Below, one piece after another: positions 21,549-33,340 of a stretch of DNA of 64,000 bases. Where the stretch lies: positions 253,403,267 to 253,467,266 of the forward strand of contig NC_134568.1 of the NCBI RefSeq assembly GCF_050947875.1, in the 5' to 3' direction. Below the pieces are notes generated by a model. The model was not told the DNA's origin. It ran no database searches and saw only the letters and a list, made by a program, of their open reading frames with translations. Origin of the DNA: Dermacentor variabilis. Its lineage: Eukaryota; Arthropoda; Arachnida; Ixodida; Ixodidae. The position numbers and the translations under genes were made by a program. Within the stretch, counting starts at the first letter, position 1. The number at the start of each line of letters is the position of its first letter.

Positions 21549-22905
21549 ACCAAGCAATCACCATAAAAGAGAGGTCCAAGCTGCCTTAAACAAGCTCCGA
21601 GGGAAAACCGCGGCTGGCCCAGATGGGGCCAACAACAAGATGCTATTAGAAATCTCGATGACAACTCCCTTCAGCAACTATATAACGGCATTCATGCAAA
21701 AATGCTGGGAGCGGGGGGAGATACCCAGGGAGTGGAAGAAAGCAAATCTAGTCCTCATCCCCAAACCAGGGAAAGAACTCGAACTAGAGAACCTTAGGCA
21801 AATATCGTTAACCTCCTGTGTATGCAAGCTCATGAAGCACGTCATACAGAACAAGCTCGACGGATACTTGGAAAATAAGGAGCTCTACCCAGACAGCATG
21901 GTTGGATTCAGACAACAGATCCACAAACGACATCATGCTACAACACAAAGAACAAGTATTCGAAAGGAAGACTAGTGACTCGAGAGTCATAGTGGGACTG
22001 GACGTCAGCAAAGCGTTTGACAACGTCAAGCACAAAGCGATCCTGTCACACCTCCATCACCTAAATGTAGGAGGCAAGCTATACAACTATATCAAAAGCT
22101 TCCTCACGGACCGAACGGTGAACATAGAAATTGGGGGCACAATAATTAAGAGAAAACATTAAGCTAGGCAACAAGGGAACACCGCAGGGATCGGTGCTAT
22201 CCCCTACCCTTTTTAACATTGCAATGATCGGGCTGCCAGAGAGACTCAGAAAGCTATATAGAGGGCCTCTGCCACACTCTCTACGCTGACGACCTCACCC
22301 TTTGGGTCGACAGAGGCAGGATGTGATGGCCAAAAAGAAGACACCCTACATAGGGCAATCTGGGAAACGGAAAGCTGAGACCCATAGGGCTAAAATGCTC
22401 GGCGGAAAAATCGGAGATGCTAACCATGAGCAAGCAGCAGGTCAATATCCAGCTCCTGGTCAACAACACCCCGGTCCCAAGGTTGGACAAGATCAGGATA
22501 CTGGGTATGTGGATGCAAGAAAGTGGGAGAAACACCGAAACGATAAACAGACTAGAAGCCACGACCAACCAAACTTGCAGGCTTCTCAAGAGGGTAGCAA
22601 AAGAAATGCGGGGATGAAGGAGGCGAACCTACTTAGGCTTGTCCACTCTTTGATCATTAGCCGAATCACCTACGCTATCCCGTACTTAATGACAATTAAA
22701 GGAGAGAGAGACAAGGTAGACATCCTCATCAGGAAAGGTGTCAAAACAGCCCTAGGCTTACCACCATGCACATCAACCGAGACGATCCTCAACCTAGGAG
22801 TGTCAAACACCCTAGAGGAAATGTGCGAGCCGAAATTAACTCACGGCACAATATGTCAGATTAACTCCCACGAAGCACAGAACCTCTTAAAAACTTCTTG
22901 AAACG
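21549..22905 (+). pseudogene. LINE reverse transcriptase, frameshifted
   Basis: Blocks appear in order across frames: LRGKTAAGPDGANNKMLLE (about 21590), EWKKANLVLIPKPGK (about 21735), LRQISLTSCVCKLM (about 21795), VIVGLDVSKAFDNVKHKAIL (about 21990), GTPQGSVLSPTLFNIAM (about 22180) and LYADDLTLWV (about 22280), the last with the catalytic Asp pair. Downstream LVHSLIISRITYAIPYL and LGVSNTLEEMCE complete the thumb. At least three frame changes occur (near 21950, 22160, 22270). The sequence stops matching at about 22895. Confidence 0.8.
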
Positions 22906-25900
22906 GCTACAAACGGCTATAGACGTCTTGGTCTATGATAAGACTGAAAATAGAATTTCTTCTAAACATAACCTCAGCACTTGGAATATGCTAGTATATA
23001 TTCTATCTGCGGCAAAACCCACTACTGGTGTCACTAGAGTCTGTTTTGGTAAACGCATTCAGAATGTCTAACTCAAGAACTTTTCTAGATCTTTTAGTCT
23101 AAAAGTGCATAAAATGCCAAACGACGTGTTAAATGTGCGGTTACCGTCGGCCATCGGCGTTAGCGAATAAAAGACGCCACAGACAAATCGAACTCGTTGG
23201 AAGCAACATAAGTTAATTGGCTTTAATATTAAATAATTTCACGCCAGAACTTCAACAATCAAGGGCGTGTTATTGTTTTCCATACGGGGCGCGCACACGA
23301 CTCCTGGAAACCATTCTATGCTCGCACAGGAGGTATTTACAGCAGCAGGAGCGCAACACCGGCGTCACAGAGCCACCGCGCTGCGATCACTTCGGCGGCA
23401 CAATCCAAATTTGTCGGACGTCTCATTCTGTGCTGGAAACACTGGGAGGCAGGAAGTTTGAAAAAACGGCCATTGCCGCCCGCTATGTCTCGGTCGTGGG
23501 TTCGTTATCTAGTTGTGCGTCATTCTAAGCCGTTCTGTACATTTATACTGGATATTAACTGGAGTCATTTAGCTGTGCTGATGCTCTGTGCCGTGTGTTT
23601 TGCATCAGTGCTTCGTGACATCGGCTGTATTGCGTGTTTTCGCCGACGGCTTACTAGCACAATGGCGGGATCTGCGTTCGCCGCCTTCGTGTCTCGGTGC
23701 GTCTTTGTACGTTGCACGTTCGGATAACACTTTTTCCGGTAAGTGAAATACATTGCACTTCGTTTTTCGTCAACAATGTGAATATATTTAGGTGTTACCC
23801 GCGACAATTCTTGATACATGGGCTCTTCTGCCCTTCGAGTTTTCGTCATTACTTTTATACGAGGGTTCTGCTTGTGTTCAGCCGTTCAGCACTACCGCGC
23901 TCCACGACTTCCGCAACAACAGTCAGAACTTTGCCCTGCTTGTTGGTCTTTGTGGTTAACGTAGCACGAACCAACCGAAAGGAGTGCATTCGAAGACGAC
24001 GCGCTGGCTGTAATGCTGAACCAGACTGAACTCGCCCTATTCTGTGTCCTTTTGTTCTTACGTGTGCGCGCCTGTGTCAGTGACTATGCAGTTTGTAGCG
24101 TTCCCACTTTATAGCAAAACAAAAAATATAACTGTAGTGTTTACTTCATCTGTACAATTCCAAATTAAATCGTCTGCTGATGTGCAAATTTCACTTGTGT
24201 TTTGTTCTAAATAAGCAGCAAAACCTTTAACCTAGTAGGTGCTTCATCTGGGAGTGAAATCACGACAGCTTGGCATTTATTAATGAATGACTGTGACCGG
24301 GTCACCTTATTTGTAATTGCAAATTTGCCTTTCAACTGACTTGATGCTATCTTACTTTGTCCCTTTCACTCTATAGACGGCTGGACATCCTTGTACCTTG
24401 GCACTAGCTGGATGACGGGACCTCATCATGATCAGTGTAAGCCAATGTACTGTACCCTCTCTGGTCCTCCCAGTGCCTTCTATATGGGCCAGGGAGCGCT
24501 TCGTGGTAAAATAGCTAGTTGGTGTCTCACAAGTGGCCATTTTTTTGCACTTGTCCATTATAAGCTGCCACTATTATAACCAATTTCTCAGTGTCAGTGT
24601 ACATACACAGTTCTACTAATAATTAGTTTCCCTAAGCCTTACAAAATTTACCTGTAGGTAGTCATTGCTATGTAAGAGCTCACAAATTAACTCTGCTGTG
24701 TCATAGAAGTATTCCATACATGAGTAAAAATTTTCTACAACAATGTACATTACACCTTGCTTCCCTAATGCACAAATGTATTCAAGCCAGTATTTGATTA
24801 GTTTGGTATTCTAAATGTTTTCTGTGTGATTTAGTTTCTTTACAGGAACTTACTGTACAGCATCAGCAAGCAGTCTAATTTAAGATTTATGTGTGCTGTA
24901 AAAGGTGTGTTTTGCCGCTAGAATTGATAAAACATGGGCCAAGGCTTCCATACAAGGACAAACTTCAATTTCGCTCTACCACCATCAGCACTTGGCTGGC
25001 GCTTGCAAAATGAATCACATCAAGTAGCTTGTGCCAGACTGTTTTTTAACCTTACTGTGAGGAGATCACAAAGTGATCTGTGGAGGCGCCTGCATCTGAG
25101 ATATAGATTGCGCTGCAACACATGTGCGTGTAGAACAGGCATGGTGCTGAGGGTTTCAGCGGTTTGCAGAGGTGCTTTTAAAATTTTGTCATAACTGCAA
25201 TTTTACCTGTGCTGTTTTTATCACCTATTTCAATAATATTATTGGAGGTATTATCAGAATTTATCAATCTATTTGCTCTGGCCCATTAGCCTGCCACATT
25301 TGCCTTTTCACTAGGTGGGCAATTATTCTGCATGGACCATTACTTGAATACACCTTTTTGTGTGCAGTGGCTTCTCAGTTGCAAGTCAGCATAGATGCTC
25401 AGAATTACCTGAGGCTATAGATACACTGATGAATTTGCCACCTATACGAATCACTTTGCACTTTCTCACGCAAACAGCATGTTAACACTTCGAAGTCAGT
25501 GGGCAATGTTATTCTCTGATCACATCATGAGGTACTTTCAACTTTGTATGACGCATCATCCAAGGTGTTGCGTCATTTGTGTGAGGTATTACCCGAAGCC
25601 AATTAGGGTCACATGAAAATATATCAACAAAAGTGATTGATCCAGCTAGGAGTGTTGCTTTGGAACACTACTTTATCACCAGTCCTCCTTTGCATGCCAC
25701 CTGCTTACTCTGTACTGTGTCACATTTAAGTTTGAAAGAAAGGCAACAGCTAGGCAGGGCAAAATGCCATACTTGCTTTTAGTTCAACAATATAAAATGC
25801 TATTTAACTTTTTGATTAAGTTAGTACATCATTCACCTGCAGAGTGAATTACTGTTTTAAACTGATTATATTTTGCAGGAAGCTTCTCAGACTTGTTTGA

Positions 25901-26082
25901 CAGGTTAAGTGGCTTTTTAGCCACAAAACACCATACAATAAATTAAAGGCTGACTTTGACTCTGCTATACAGCTTAATGACTATATGCCAGGAACAAGGT
26001 CTCTGAGTTGTGGCGCTGGCTAACACTCCCAGCGTTCTACTAGGACACACAAATACCCAAGAAAGTGGATGGGAAAACGACG

Positions 26083-26290
26083 CTGCTGTAGCTGACTTGG
26101 TAGAGCATAGCACGCGAAATGCGAAGGTTGTGGGTTCAGTTCCCACCTGCAGCAAGGTGTTTTTTCATCCACTTTAATTTTCATTAATTTATCGTTTCTT
26201 TATTTAATTTATTAAGCACAAGTAATTTCTCCTATGTTGTCCTTGGTGTCGGTGTTTGTTGGCTTCTTATAATAGGAAATATACTAGTCA
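26083..26290 (+). mobile_element. tRNA-derived SINE, second family
   Basis: The tRNA-like head has TAGCTGACTTGGTAGAGCA (box A) and GTGGGTTCAGTTCCCAC, a perfect T-arm stem and loop. A fixed body follows (TTTTTTCATCCACTTT, ACAAGTAATTTCTCC, GTTGTCCTTGGTGTCGGTG). The same body without the head recurs at 34540-34700. The D-stem and anticodon stem have mismatches, so it is a SINE rather than a functional tRNA gene. Confidence 0.75.
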
Positions 26291-26797
26291 TTTTAAACAT
26301 CATCGCATACATACCTTAAGATACCCGTAGTTTAAGAGAAAGGAGTGCTTAAATTTATTTTTATTGTGAGCCAAACTTTTTACTTAGCACAGATTGCTAA
26401 TTGAAGTTCCAATTTTAACATTACCATTTCCTCCCTTGCCCTTTTTTTCCTGTTCTGTGCAGGTATTGCTTTCCTATGTCTACAAGAACCATCACGCGTG
26501 GTCTGTGAGAGCAAGCTTTTGTGGGCAGCCAGTGCTTTCCTACGAAGGCTGGCCTACTCTGGCAGCGGCGGCAATCATCTTCAGGATTTATCCATGATTA
26601 CTTTTGCTGCTATTTGTCACTCTTGTTAATTACACACTCTGCATCTTTTCTAATTTATTAGGTAATAAAGCATGAGTATGTGACATGGTGTGAAGTTGAT
26701 GCCTTGCTGCATTTTCACTTGCAATCACCTTTTATGCATGAAAAGCTCATCATACAGTTTATGAAAAAAAATAACAGCATATGATTTTTCTTTCAGT

Positions 26798-26917
26798 TCG
26801 TGTAACATGCAACGTACAAGGAATTTACTAATGGATGGTATGCCGAAGAACTCGCCATTATTTCTGCGTGATGCTGTGCACGCATGTGGCGTTACCTTAC
26901 AAGAGGCACTCAGAAAG
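26798..26917 (+). other. Exon-like open segment, function unknown
   Basis: TTTTCTTTCAG precedes 26798 and GTAAGT follows 26917, giving good acceptor and donor sites. Between them one frame is open for 40 codons and includes MPKNSPLFLRDAVHACGVTL. No family is recognised, and no partner exons with matching phase were established. It could be a relic exon of a transposon or chance. Confidence 0.25.
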
Positions 26918-27720
26918 TAAGTTACAATTTACTTTTAAATGAAGCATGGACATCAGAAAAAAATATATTTATATTGCTAGTTAGAGTGGTTTGCAGAATG
27001 TTTTTCTAGATGTGTACTATCGTTTATTTCTTAACTCATTGCAGCACAGTGTTCTGTTTTGTATACTGGTGTAAGGCTATTGTGCCCCCTGTAGCTGAAA
27101 CCAGGATGTAATTTTTGCCTGAACTGCAGCATCACTGACAAAATTTTGCTTTGCTAGAAACTATTTCAATTTGGTGGAGACCCAGCAGGGCGAAGTTTTG
27201 TCAATAATGACGTGTTTCATGCAGAGATGTTCTTGTTTAGGTCAATGAGTGAACATTGGAATTATATCAGCATACAATACAGATCTTGTTTCATTTGCAA
27301 AAAAATTCTGACAGGTGGCATTCAATTGATTGGTCTAATTAAAAAGCACAAGTTAAAACACTATTCCCATGGTTCGCATCTGGAAAAACTACCTCTGCAT
27401 CACTCTATCTGACAATATAAACTTTTTTTTTCTGATGTCCATGCCTCATTTAAAATAAATTGTAACTGTGGGCAAACGTTGTGTTACTGTAACAGCTGCC
27501 GCAAAAATTTGAGGGAATGTGTAATAAAAGTCTTCAGTTGTTCTTGTCAAGCTGTCCATTAGCCAACTTTTAGCGTAACGTTAGCAGGGCTTACCGAAGT
27601 ACTTCTAGACGTCCATGGCTACAAAATGTCTTGATCAAGACAGCTACTAGGCTTTTGAATTAGCCGTTCAAGACATCTTTTAGACATCAAATAGCTGCTT
27701 AGCTGGCAGCAAAACGGGCA

Positions 27721-28745
27721 GATCCATCCTTAGGAAACTGGGCTACCAGAGCCCAGAATCACGAGAGGGGATAACCATCATCCCAAAGAAATTACCAACA
27801 GGTTAAGAATACCCCCATCCCAAGGAACGTACACCCCATACACAACGAGGAATGCAGGAGAAGCAGAGTCTAAAGACTAAATTAAGCTCACTCCTCCAAA
27901 AACAAGGGGTAGTGTACACCGATGCGGCAGAGTACCCAGAAGGGCACTACGCTGCAGTAGTAGTGAGCGACAAAGGCGAGCTAATCTCGAGCTGTAGCGT
28001 GAGACACTCTTTACCAGAGGAGGCAGAGATGGCGGCGATTGCCCTGGCAATCACAAACCCATCAACCAGAATAATTATCACCGATTCTAAAACTGCAAAT
28101 CAAAGCCTATGACACCGGCAAGGTGACCAAAGAGGCCGGCAAAATTCTGCAGGTAGGCAAGGAGAACGTACCCAAAGACCTAATTAGAATAATATGGGCG
28201 CCCGCCCACTATGGAACGAGATCGCCAACGAGGTCACCCGAGGACTCACACACTGGGCCCCAGCGCAGGCAGACTACATCCCTGTCCAAAAAGTGAGACC
28301 TAACCACATGCAGAGAAATTCTAGAACGCTATAGAATGGGCAGGAGAACCCTCCCTCCCCCCCCCCCCCATAGATCTCCAACAAAGAAGGAAGAAGTAAT
28401 CTGGCGAAAACTGCAGACGGGTACCTTCCCAAACCTGTATATCCTACACAAATGACATCCTGAGGTGCACTCTTCCAAATGCAAGAACTGTGAAGGCATA
28501 GCGACCCTAAATCACATGCTCTGGGCTTGCCCAGCACTAAACGGTCTACATGGAAATAAAGAGTCATGGGAATCCATCCCTCCGTAGCCAGGAAGAACAA
28601 GCCCAAAAACAAGTCATCGGTCAAGCCCAGGCCGCCGCCGAAAGCCAACTAATTCCGTCCGACGTCTAGGGGGGAGGTAGACGGTGAAATGGGGAGCTAC
28701 GTCTCACCCCGATCGCCCATACTCCCTGACAGGTGCAAATAAAGT
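27721..28745 (+). pseudogene. LINE RNase H and C-terminal Cys/His region
   Basis: Starts near KLGYQSPES (about 27738), then an RNase H domain: VVYTDAAEYPEGHYAAVVVS with the first catalytic Asp, LPEEAEMAAIALAI with the Glu, and IIITDSKTANQSL with the second Asp. Frames change near 28110. Downstream HSSKCKNCEGIATLNHMLWA carries the CxxC...H...(C) motif, and the frame ends at about 28668. The 3' UTR runs to a GCAAATAAAG at about 28737. Family and orientation match the LINE at 20040-22905. Confidence 0.8.
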
Positions 28746-29860
28746 GCTTCTGCCGTGCTAGAGCCGCTTATTGCAGGTCTTTATATGCTATAAAGATTTT
28801 GTTTGGCGCTTGTGCTGTTCACGCAGGGGAGGCCCACACCCAGCTTCGTCCTAGTGCCTCTATTTTTAAGTTCACTCGAATTGATGACTACAGACTTGAA
28901 GCGAAACCTGATTGTGGCTTCATGGACGACGTTTGTGAATGTTTATCATCAGAGTGCTGAACTTGCTTTCACCTTTGCGCATCCTTCTTGCTATGTCATC
29001 ATCATCTCTCATCACATCTTTATGTCCCTGTTCCCCCTCCCCCTGTGCAGAGTAGCAGGCTAGAGCACCTTAGCTCAGGCCGACCTCTCTGCCTTCTTTC
29101 AATTAAATTATCTCTCTCTCTTCTCTCTTTCTTCATTCTGATCAATAAAGCCTTCTTTTTATTTGCTGCTGTACGGACAAACACGATTATCCGAGCTGCG
29201 GTACCACCACAAGATTGGGAACAGAATAGAGCACGCTTCGCGTCGGATAATTCCTGGAAGAGTAGTGCAAGCTTTTGCTGGCACGGACTTCATCGCGTTT
29301 TTTTTTTTGTTATTCTGCACTCGCAATGGAGAGGATTGAGGGATCAACGTCACTGGTCCACTATTTCGTATTTTTTTCGCTGCTGCCATACTGGGCGCCG
29401 CCCGCAGTGCCAAAGCACTGTAGGCTGTAGCACCCAAAACTATTTTGTTTAAGAAGTTTTTCTTGCGTTAATAATATGACTATGAGTCCTCAATTCTCGA
29501 ATTGAAGTGCTTCCTCTATAAGTACTAATTAAGGGATTATTCAGGACATGGTTATTACTTATCTGCTATATTTTTCACGCTATCGAGTTCCTGGCAATCA
29601 CAGACACATAACTTCATAGAATATCGGGAAATATTCTTACGAAATTCGCTTTTTAAAAATAATATTCCGTGCAGCTGACACAGACACTGCAGGTACTTGT
29701 GACATGAATTAAGTCACACAACAAAATGATAAAGAAATGTTTAGCTAGGACTAGGAGAAATATATTTTATTCAACACCACGAAACTGATAAAAAACTAAT
29801 ACAACGATTAAAAATTGATAAATAGAACATTGTATACGTATTGCCGATGCACAAACCATG
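28746..29860. other. Intergenic with a low-complexity LINE-like tail
   Basis: 29040-29160 (GTGCAGAGTAGCAGGCTAGA, TCAGGCCGACCTCTCTGCC, then a CT-rich run and AATAAAG) looks like the 3' end of another retroelement. The rest is AT-rich with nothing recognised. Confidence 0.4.
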
Positions 29861-29869
29861 ATGGGACAT

Positions 29870-30349
29870 CGAGCCTTTTGCACTAATGACCAGTAAGGAC
29901 ATTTCCTTCAGTTCTTTCTTCGACACTTCGATCGCTTCTGCAAACTCATTAATTACAGTAGTAAAGTTTATATTTTTTACATGTTCTTTTTCTATGGTCA
30001 GTATCGCCAAGTTTGACAGCCTTTCATCACTCATGGTGGAGCGCAGAAACGTTTTGATCAGCTTTAACTTGGAAAAGTTTCTTTCGCATGATAACTGACA
30101 CAGCTCATGATGAACAAGCGAAAGATAACGGTAAGATTAGGGAGGGACTCAAAAGAAGTTCCATTTGGCGATAAATTTCGGGAACTGTTGTGCGGTCCAC
30201 GTCCTCGTGACATCAAGGTGATTTCCAGCGGCCTTGAGGTGCCTTCGCAGCCGGAGGATCTTTGGGATGATTTCTTCGCCTAAAAATTCGTCATACATTT
30301 CAGTAAGACTCGACGTCAGTGTTTGAATCGTTTCCACACTTTCAAACAT
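29870..30349 (-). pseudogene. hAT transposase C-terminal dimerisation domain
   Basis: Minus-strand translation gives ETIQTLTSSLTEMYDEFLGE and ILRLRRHLKAAGN, then across a frame change LCQLSCERNFSKLKLIKTFL, an approximate form of the S.ER.FS.LK.IKT.LRS motif, followed by MSDERLSNLAILTIEKEH. This is the hATC dimerisation domain that ends hAT transposases. The frame runs on to about 29870 with no full N-terminus upstream. Same ZMYM1-like type as the fragment at 17190-18035. Confidence 0.8.
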
Positions 30350-30776
30350 TAGGGAAACAGGCTAAATGATGCTGAAAACCAATGTCACCTTCTCCATATA
30401 TCCTTGGAGCAGGTGTCCAGCTCTCTGTGAAAACGATCAAGTCGTTCAAACATTGCCCTTCCGGTCTGTTCTGTTAAGATCAGGTCATCTTCCCCTGCTC
30501 TTTCTCCTGACACCTTGCGATATCTACTCACTCAAAAAAATAAAAAATAAATAAAAAAGTGGTTATTTAGCGATAAATGCAAGAAAAATGCGTTAGAATT
30601 TCGTCGCATCTCTTTAAGGTCCCGGATTCATTGTTCAAACCGTGTTCAGCACACAGCAAAATGTTCTGGAGCCGTGGGAGCCGTCCGGAGCTCACTCGAC
30701 ACACATCCTACCTCGTCGTGTAGCGACGTGCACATAGAATAAAGAACCAACTGACGGTGGTCAGGAACAGACCACC

Positions 30777-30907
<131 letters not shown>

Positions 30908-30999
30908 TTATATTTATATATATAAATATATTATTACGATATCATCGAGCAATGCTCGAGGGACGAGCCGCCGTGAGAATGACGACGAAGTAGGTCTGT

Positions 31000-31131
31000 G
31001 CACATGGCGCCATAGCTTCTTTCATGTACAGTACTTCCATAATTCCCATGCTGAGACAAGCGCTCCCATTGCAGCTCCCATAGACACTAGCGCCAGAGTT
31101 CCCTCTAGTAATTTCTGTAGGAAACTCTATG
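31000..31131 (-). mobile_element. Diverged end of the 8-bp-duplication MITE family
   Basis: The reverse complement starts CATAGAGTTTCCTAC and then shares AGAGGGAA, a GGCGCTAG/AGCGCCA-like segment and GTCTATGGGAG with 10306-10440. Only one end is seen. It lies about 370 bp upstream of the proposed NEURL2 start. Confidence 0.6.
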
Positions 31132-31505
31132 CCCAGCATGCACGGAACGTGGCAGGTCCTTTCTAGCATGGCCTCCGAGATTGCCAATCGCACAAGCTTG
31201 TCGCGAATCGCTGACGCTGCTGTAGCTCCTGGGTAGAGTGGCTAATCTGTCTGGGTGTCACCGCGGGCCGCTGGCGCATGCTGTGGCGGCTGTGACCAAT
31301 GCATTGGTGCGGTGGTGGGCCGTTGGTGCAGGTGCAGTGTGCTACCAGTTCACTGCGTGCGCGCTATCGTTATGGTGGGTCCCTGTAAACCTTCGGTGGT
31401 TGTGCAAAACCGTCGTAAATGTGGCTAAGGCTGATATTGTGGAATTCGTGACATGCGCGCCAGCTGAGGAGCTTCAAAATGCATGTCCGTGTCAGCAGCA
31501 GCGAC

Positions 31506-31547
31506 ATGTCGTTTGGTGGGACTATGAACCTAACGACAAAAAAGGAA
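31506..31547 (+). CDS. NEURL2: Candidate first coding exon of NEURL2
   Basis: ATG at 31506 opens 14 codons (MSFGGTMNLTTKKE) ending at a GTACGT donor in phase 0. This joins in frame to exon 2, which begins on a codon boundary at 32520 and needs an upstream start. The total coding length from here is 936 bases, an exact multiple of three, giving 311 residues against roughly 285 for human NEURL2. The upstream 31200-31500 is GC-richer than average, fitting a promoter region. Other start exons are possible. Confidence 0.45.
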
Positions 31548-32519
31548 GTACGTATCTTCTCTAGTGAACGCGAGTTGACATGTTGCATATCCTCGCTCAT
31601 ATGCATGCGAATCACTTTCATGCGGAAGTGATCTGAGCGCCAGTTTCATTTTCTCGTACTGTGTTGCCACGCATGTCGAGACTCTTTGCGCTCGACACGA
31701 TTGCACATTTTTGATCGTCTTCGAAAGGATGTAGGCAGTGAAGACGAAAACGGTCATTAAAAAGAAGTTTATGCATGGTTTGTGTAATTGCGGTTGTGTG
31801 CTCAATGTTAGTATTTAAATTGTAGGTGTTCTGTTGCACCTGCAAACAGCGGCACAAGTGTATTGTGTACGCATGAACGCTTCAGTGACTCTTTCTGGCT
31901 TGTGACAGTATTCGAAGCCCCCTTCTACAAAAACTAAGGGCTGATCTGTGAAATGGTTTAAAGCAGCGTTTTTGTGCACCATGCATTAAACTTGCGACAT
32001 GAGAGTTGCCTTTCTGCAGCATAACGCATGAATTTGTGTTTGACTTTGGTCTGGGTGGGTGCTGTATTAACTAAACGACTTGTAAGGCTTCGAAAAAAAA
32101 AAAAGAAGTTGAGCGTCTTGGTGAATTTCCATGTGCTGTAGCTTGCAAGAAAATGCTATGGGTACTTGTCGGCACCATCAAAAAGTGTGATAAAAAGTCT
32201 TGACGGGCTTCTGTTATGCTACTTGTGCAAGCAATTGTTGGTTGATTGTTAGAGCAGCAGTGTTGGAAAGATTCTAATGCCAGTAATAGACAAAATGCAG
32301 ATGTTCAACACTTCTGCTGTTTGTATGTGTTGTAACCAGACTTATAAAACACTGCTACACATGTGCTGCAGAAGAACCACTCTGTGTATTCTTTATTCAT
32401 CCTTGTAAATTTTTGCCAAGGAAGGTTAAGTGATGTAATTTTTTCTGTGATTCATTGTGTGAGAAAGAAAATATTTTATTGAGATGAGGTCTTGTAATGT
32501 GCACTGTATGCTTTTGCAG

Positions 32520-32922
32520 GTGGAGCACAAGTGGAAAGATATTCCCAATGGGGCATCTACTGTTCCTGCCAGTCGGTTTCACAGCTACCATGGACGTAAC
32601 CTCATTTTGTGTGACAACAACATGGTTGCCTACCGCAAGACGAGCTTTGCCCATGCCTTGGCATTCTCTGAGCAACCACTCCTTCCAGGCGAAATCTTCC
32701 TTCTAGAGATAGCACAAAATGAGCGAGGATGGAGCGGCCACATGCGACTTGGCTTAACTCAGCATAATCCCGGTTGCCACTTCCCACTGCCCCAGTATGC
32801 TTTGCCAGATTTAGCCAACATGGGCCACTCCTGGGTTTTTGCCATTCACAACTCGGAACTGGACTCTGAGCATCTTGGCAGTTCACCTTACGAACGGCTT
32901 GACCCTTCCACATCAGTTTTAG
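32520..32922 (+). CDS. NEURL2: NEURL2 exon 2: NHR (neuralized homology) domain
   Basis: Acceptor TTTTGCAG before 32520 and donor GTATGT after 32922. The exon encodes 134 residues with the NHR hallmarks in order: [48 protein letters not shown] and [18 protein letters not shown] domains bind protein partners; in NEURL2 (Ozz) this part recruits the substrate to a Cullin-RING ubiquitin ligase. Motifs and spacing agree with remembered vertebrate NEURL2 over nearly the whole exon. It ends in phase 1. The following intron is 11.06 kb and full of transposons. Confidence 0.92.
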
Positions 32923-33120
32923 GTATGTTTCTTTGATCTTTCTCCCCAGCACAATTGCATGTGTGTGCGTGTTTTAGCCAGTTAATCCATAGTTAGAAAT
33001 TAGCATAGTTAATCCATAGTTTGCCATTGTTCTTTGTATGGGTTCATTTCATTTTCTTAAATGGCATTTTTTTTTTTCATTCTTGTCACTAGTAATGTTT
33101 AAAAGGCTGGTAACCTTTAA
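32923..33120 (+). other. Start of NEURL2 intron 2
   Basis: Begins at the donor site; AT-rich, nothing recognised before the SINE. Confidence 0.5.
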
Positions 33121-33340
33121 ACCCGCCGTGGTTGTGTAGTGGCTATGGTGTTGGGCTGCTAAGCTCGAGGTCGCGTGATTGAATCACGTGGGGTCGAAGT
33201 GCGAAAACACCCGTGTACTTAGATTTAGGTGCACGTTAAAAAACCCCTAATGGTTTAAATTATTCTGGAGTCCCCCAGTACGGCATGCCTCAATCAAATC
33301 GTGGTTTTGGCACATAAAACCCCATAATTTTTTTTTAAAG
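33121..33340 (+). mobile_element. Ruka-like SINE, diverged
   Basis: CCGCCGTGGTTGTGTAGTGG, CTATGGTGTTGGGCTGCTAA and CGTGTACTTAGATTTAGGTG match the copy at 19738, with several changes and a damaged box B (GTGATTGAATCACG). T-rich tail near 33330. A target duplication is not clear. Confidence 0.85.

Larger units (their letters stand above)
20040..22905 (+). mobile_element. I-group LINE: ORF1 end, endonuclease and reverse transcriptase
   Basis: A large 5' part of a non-LTR retrotransposon. 20075-20340 reads as the end of an ORF1 with EKAEGRVDKLEVDMQ. The APE endonuclease and RT follow (separate entries). The RNase H part expected next is missing here but present at 27721-28745 in the same orientation. 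Confidence 0.8.
22906..27720. other. About 4.8 kb between two LINE halves, possibly one insertion
   Basis: Left margin CTTGAAACGGCTACAAACGG and the complement of the right margin (about 27640-27690: CTTGAACGGCTAATTC) look like imperfect inverted termini. The interior is AT-rich. It contains a tRNA-derived SINE (26083-26290) and an exon-like segment (26798-26917); GC-rich 23160-24030 may be another repeat. No transposase was recognised. Confidence 0.35.

Noticed and set aside
26083..26160. tRNA gene candidate with a perfect T-arm
   Set aside because: D-stem and anticodon stem carry mismatches and position 33 is not T. The downstream body recurs at 34540, so it is the head of a SINE.
31238..31564. 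108-codon open frame near the NEURL2 start
   Set aside because: No domain recognised, and its frame differs from the phase needed to join exon 2.
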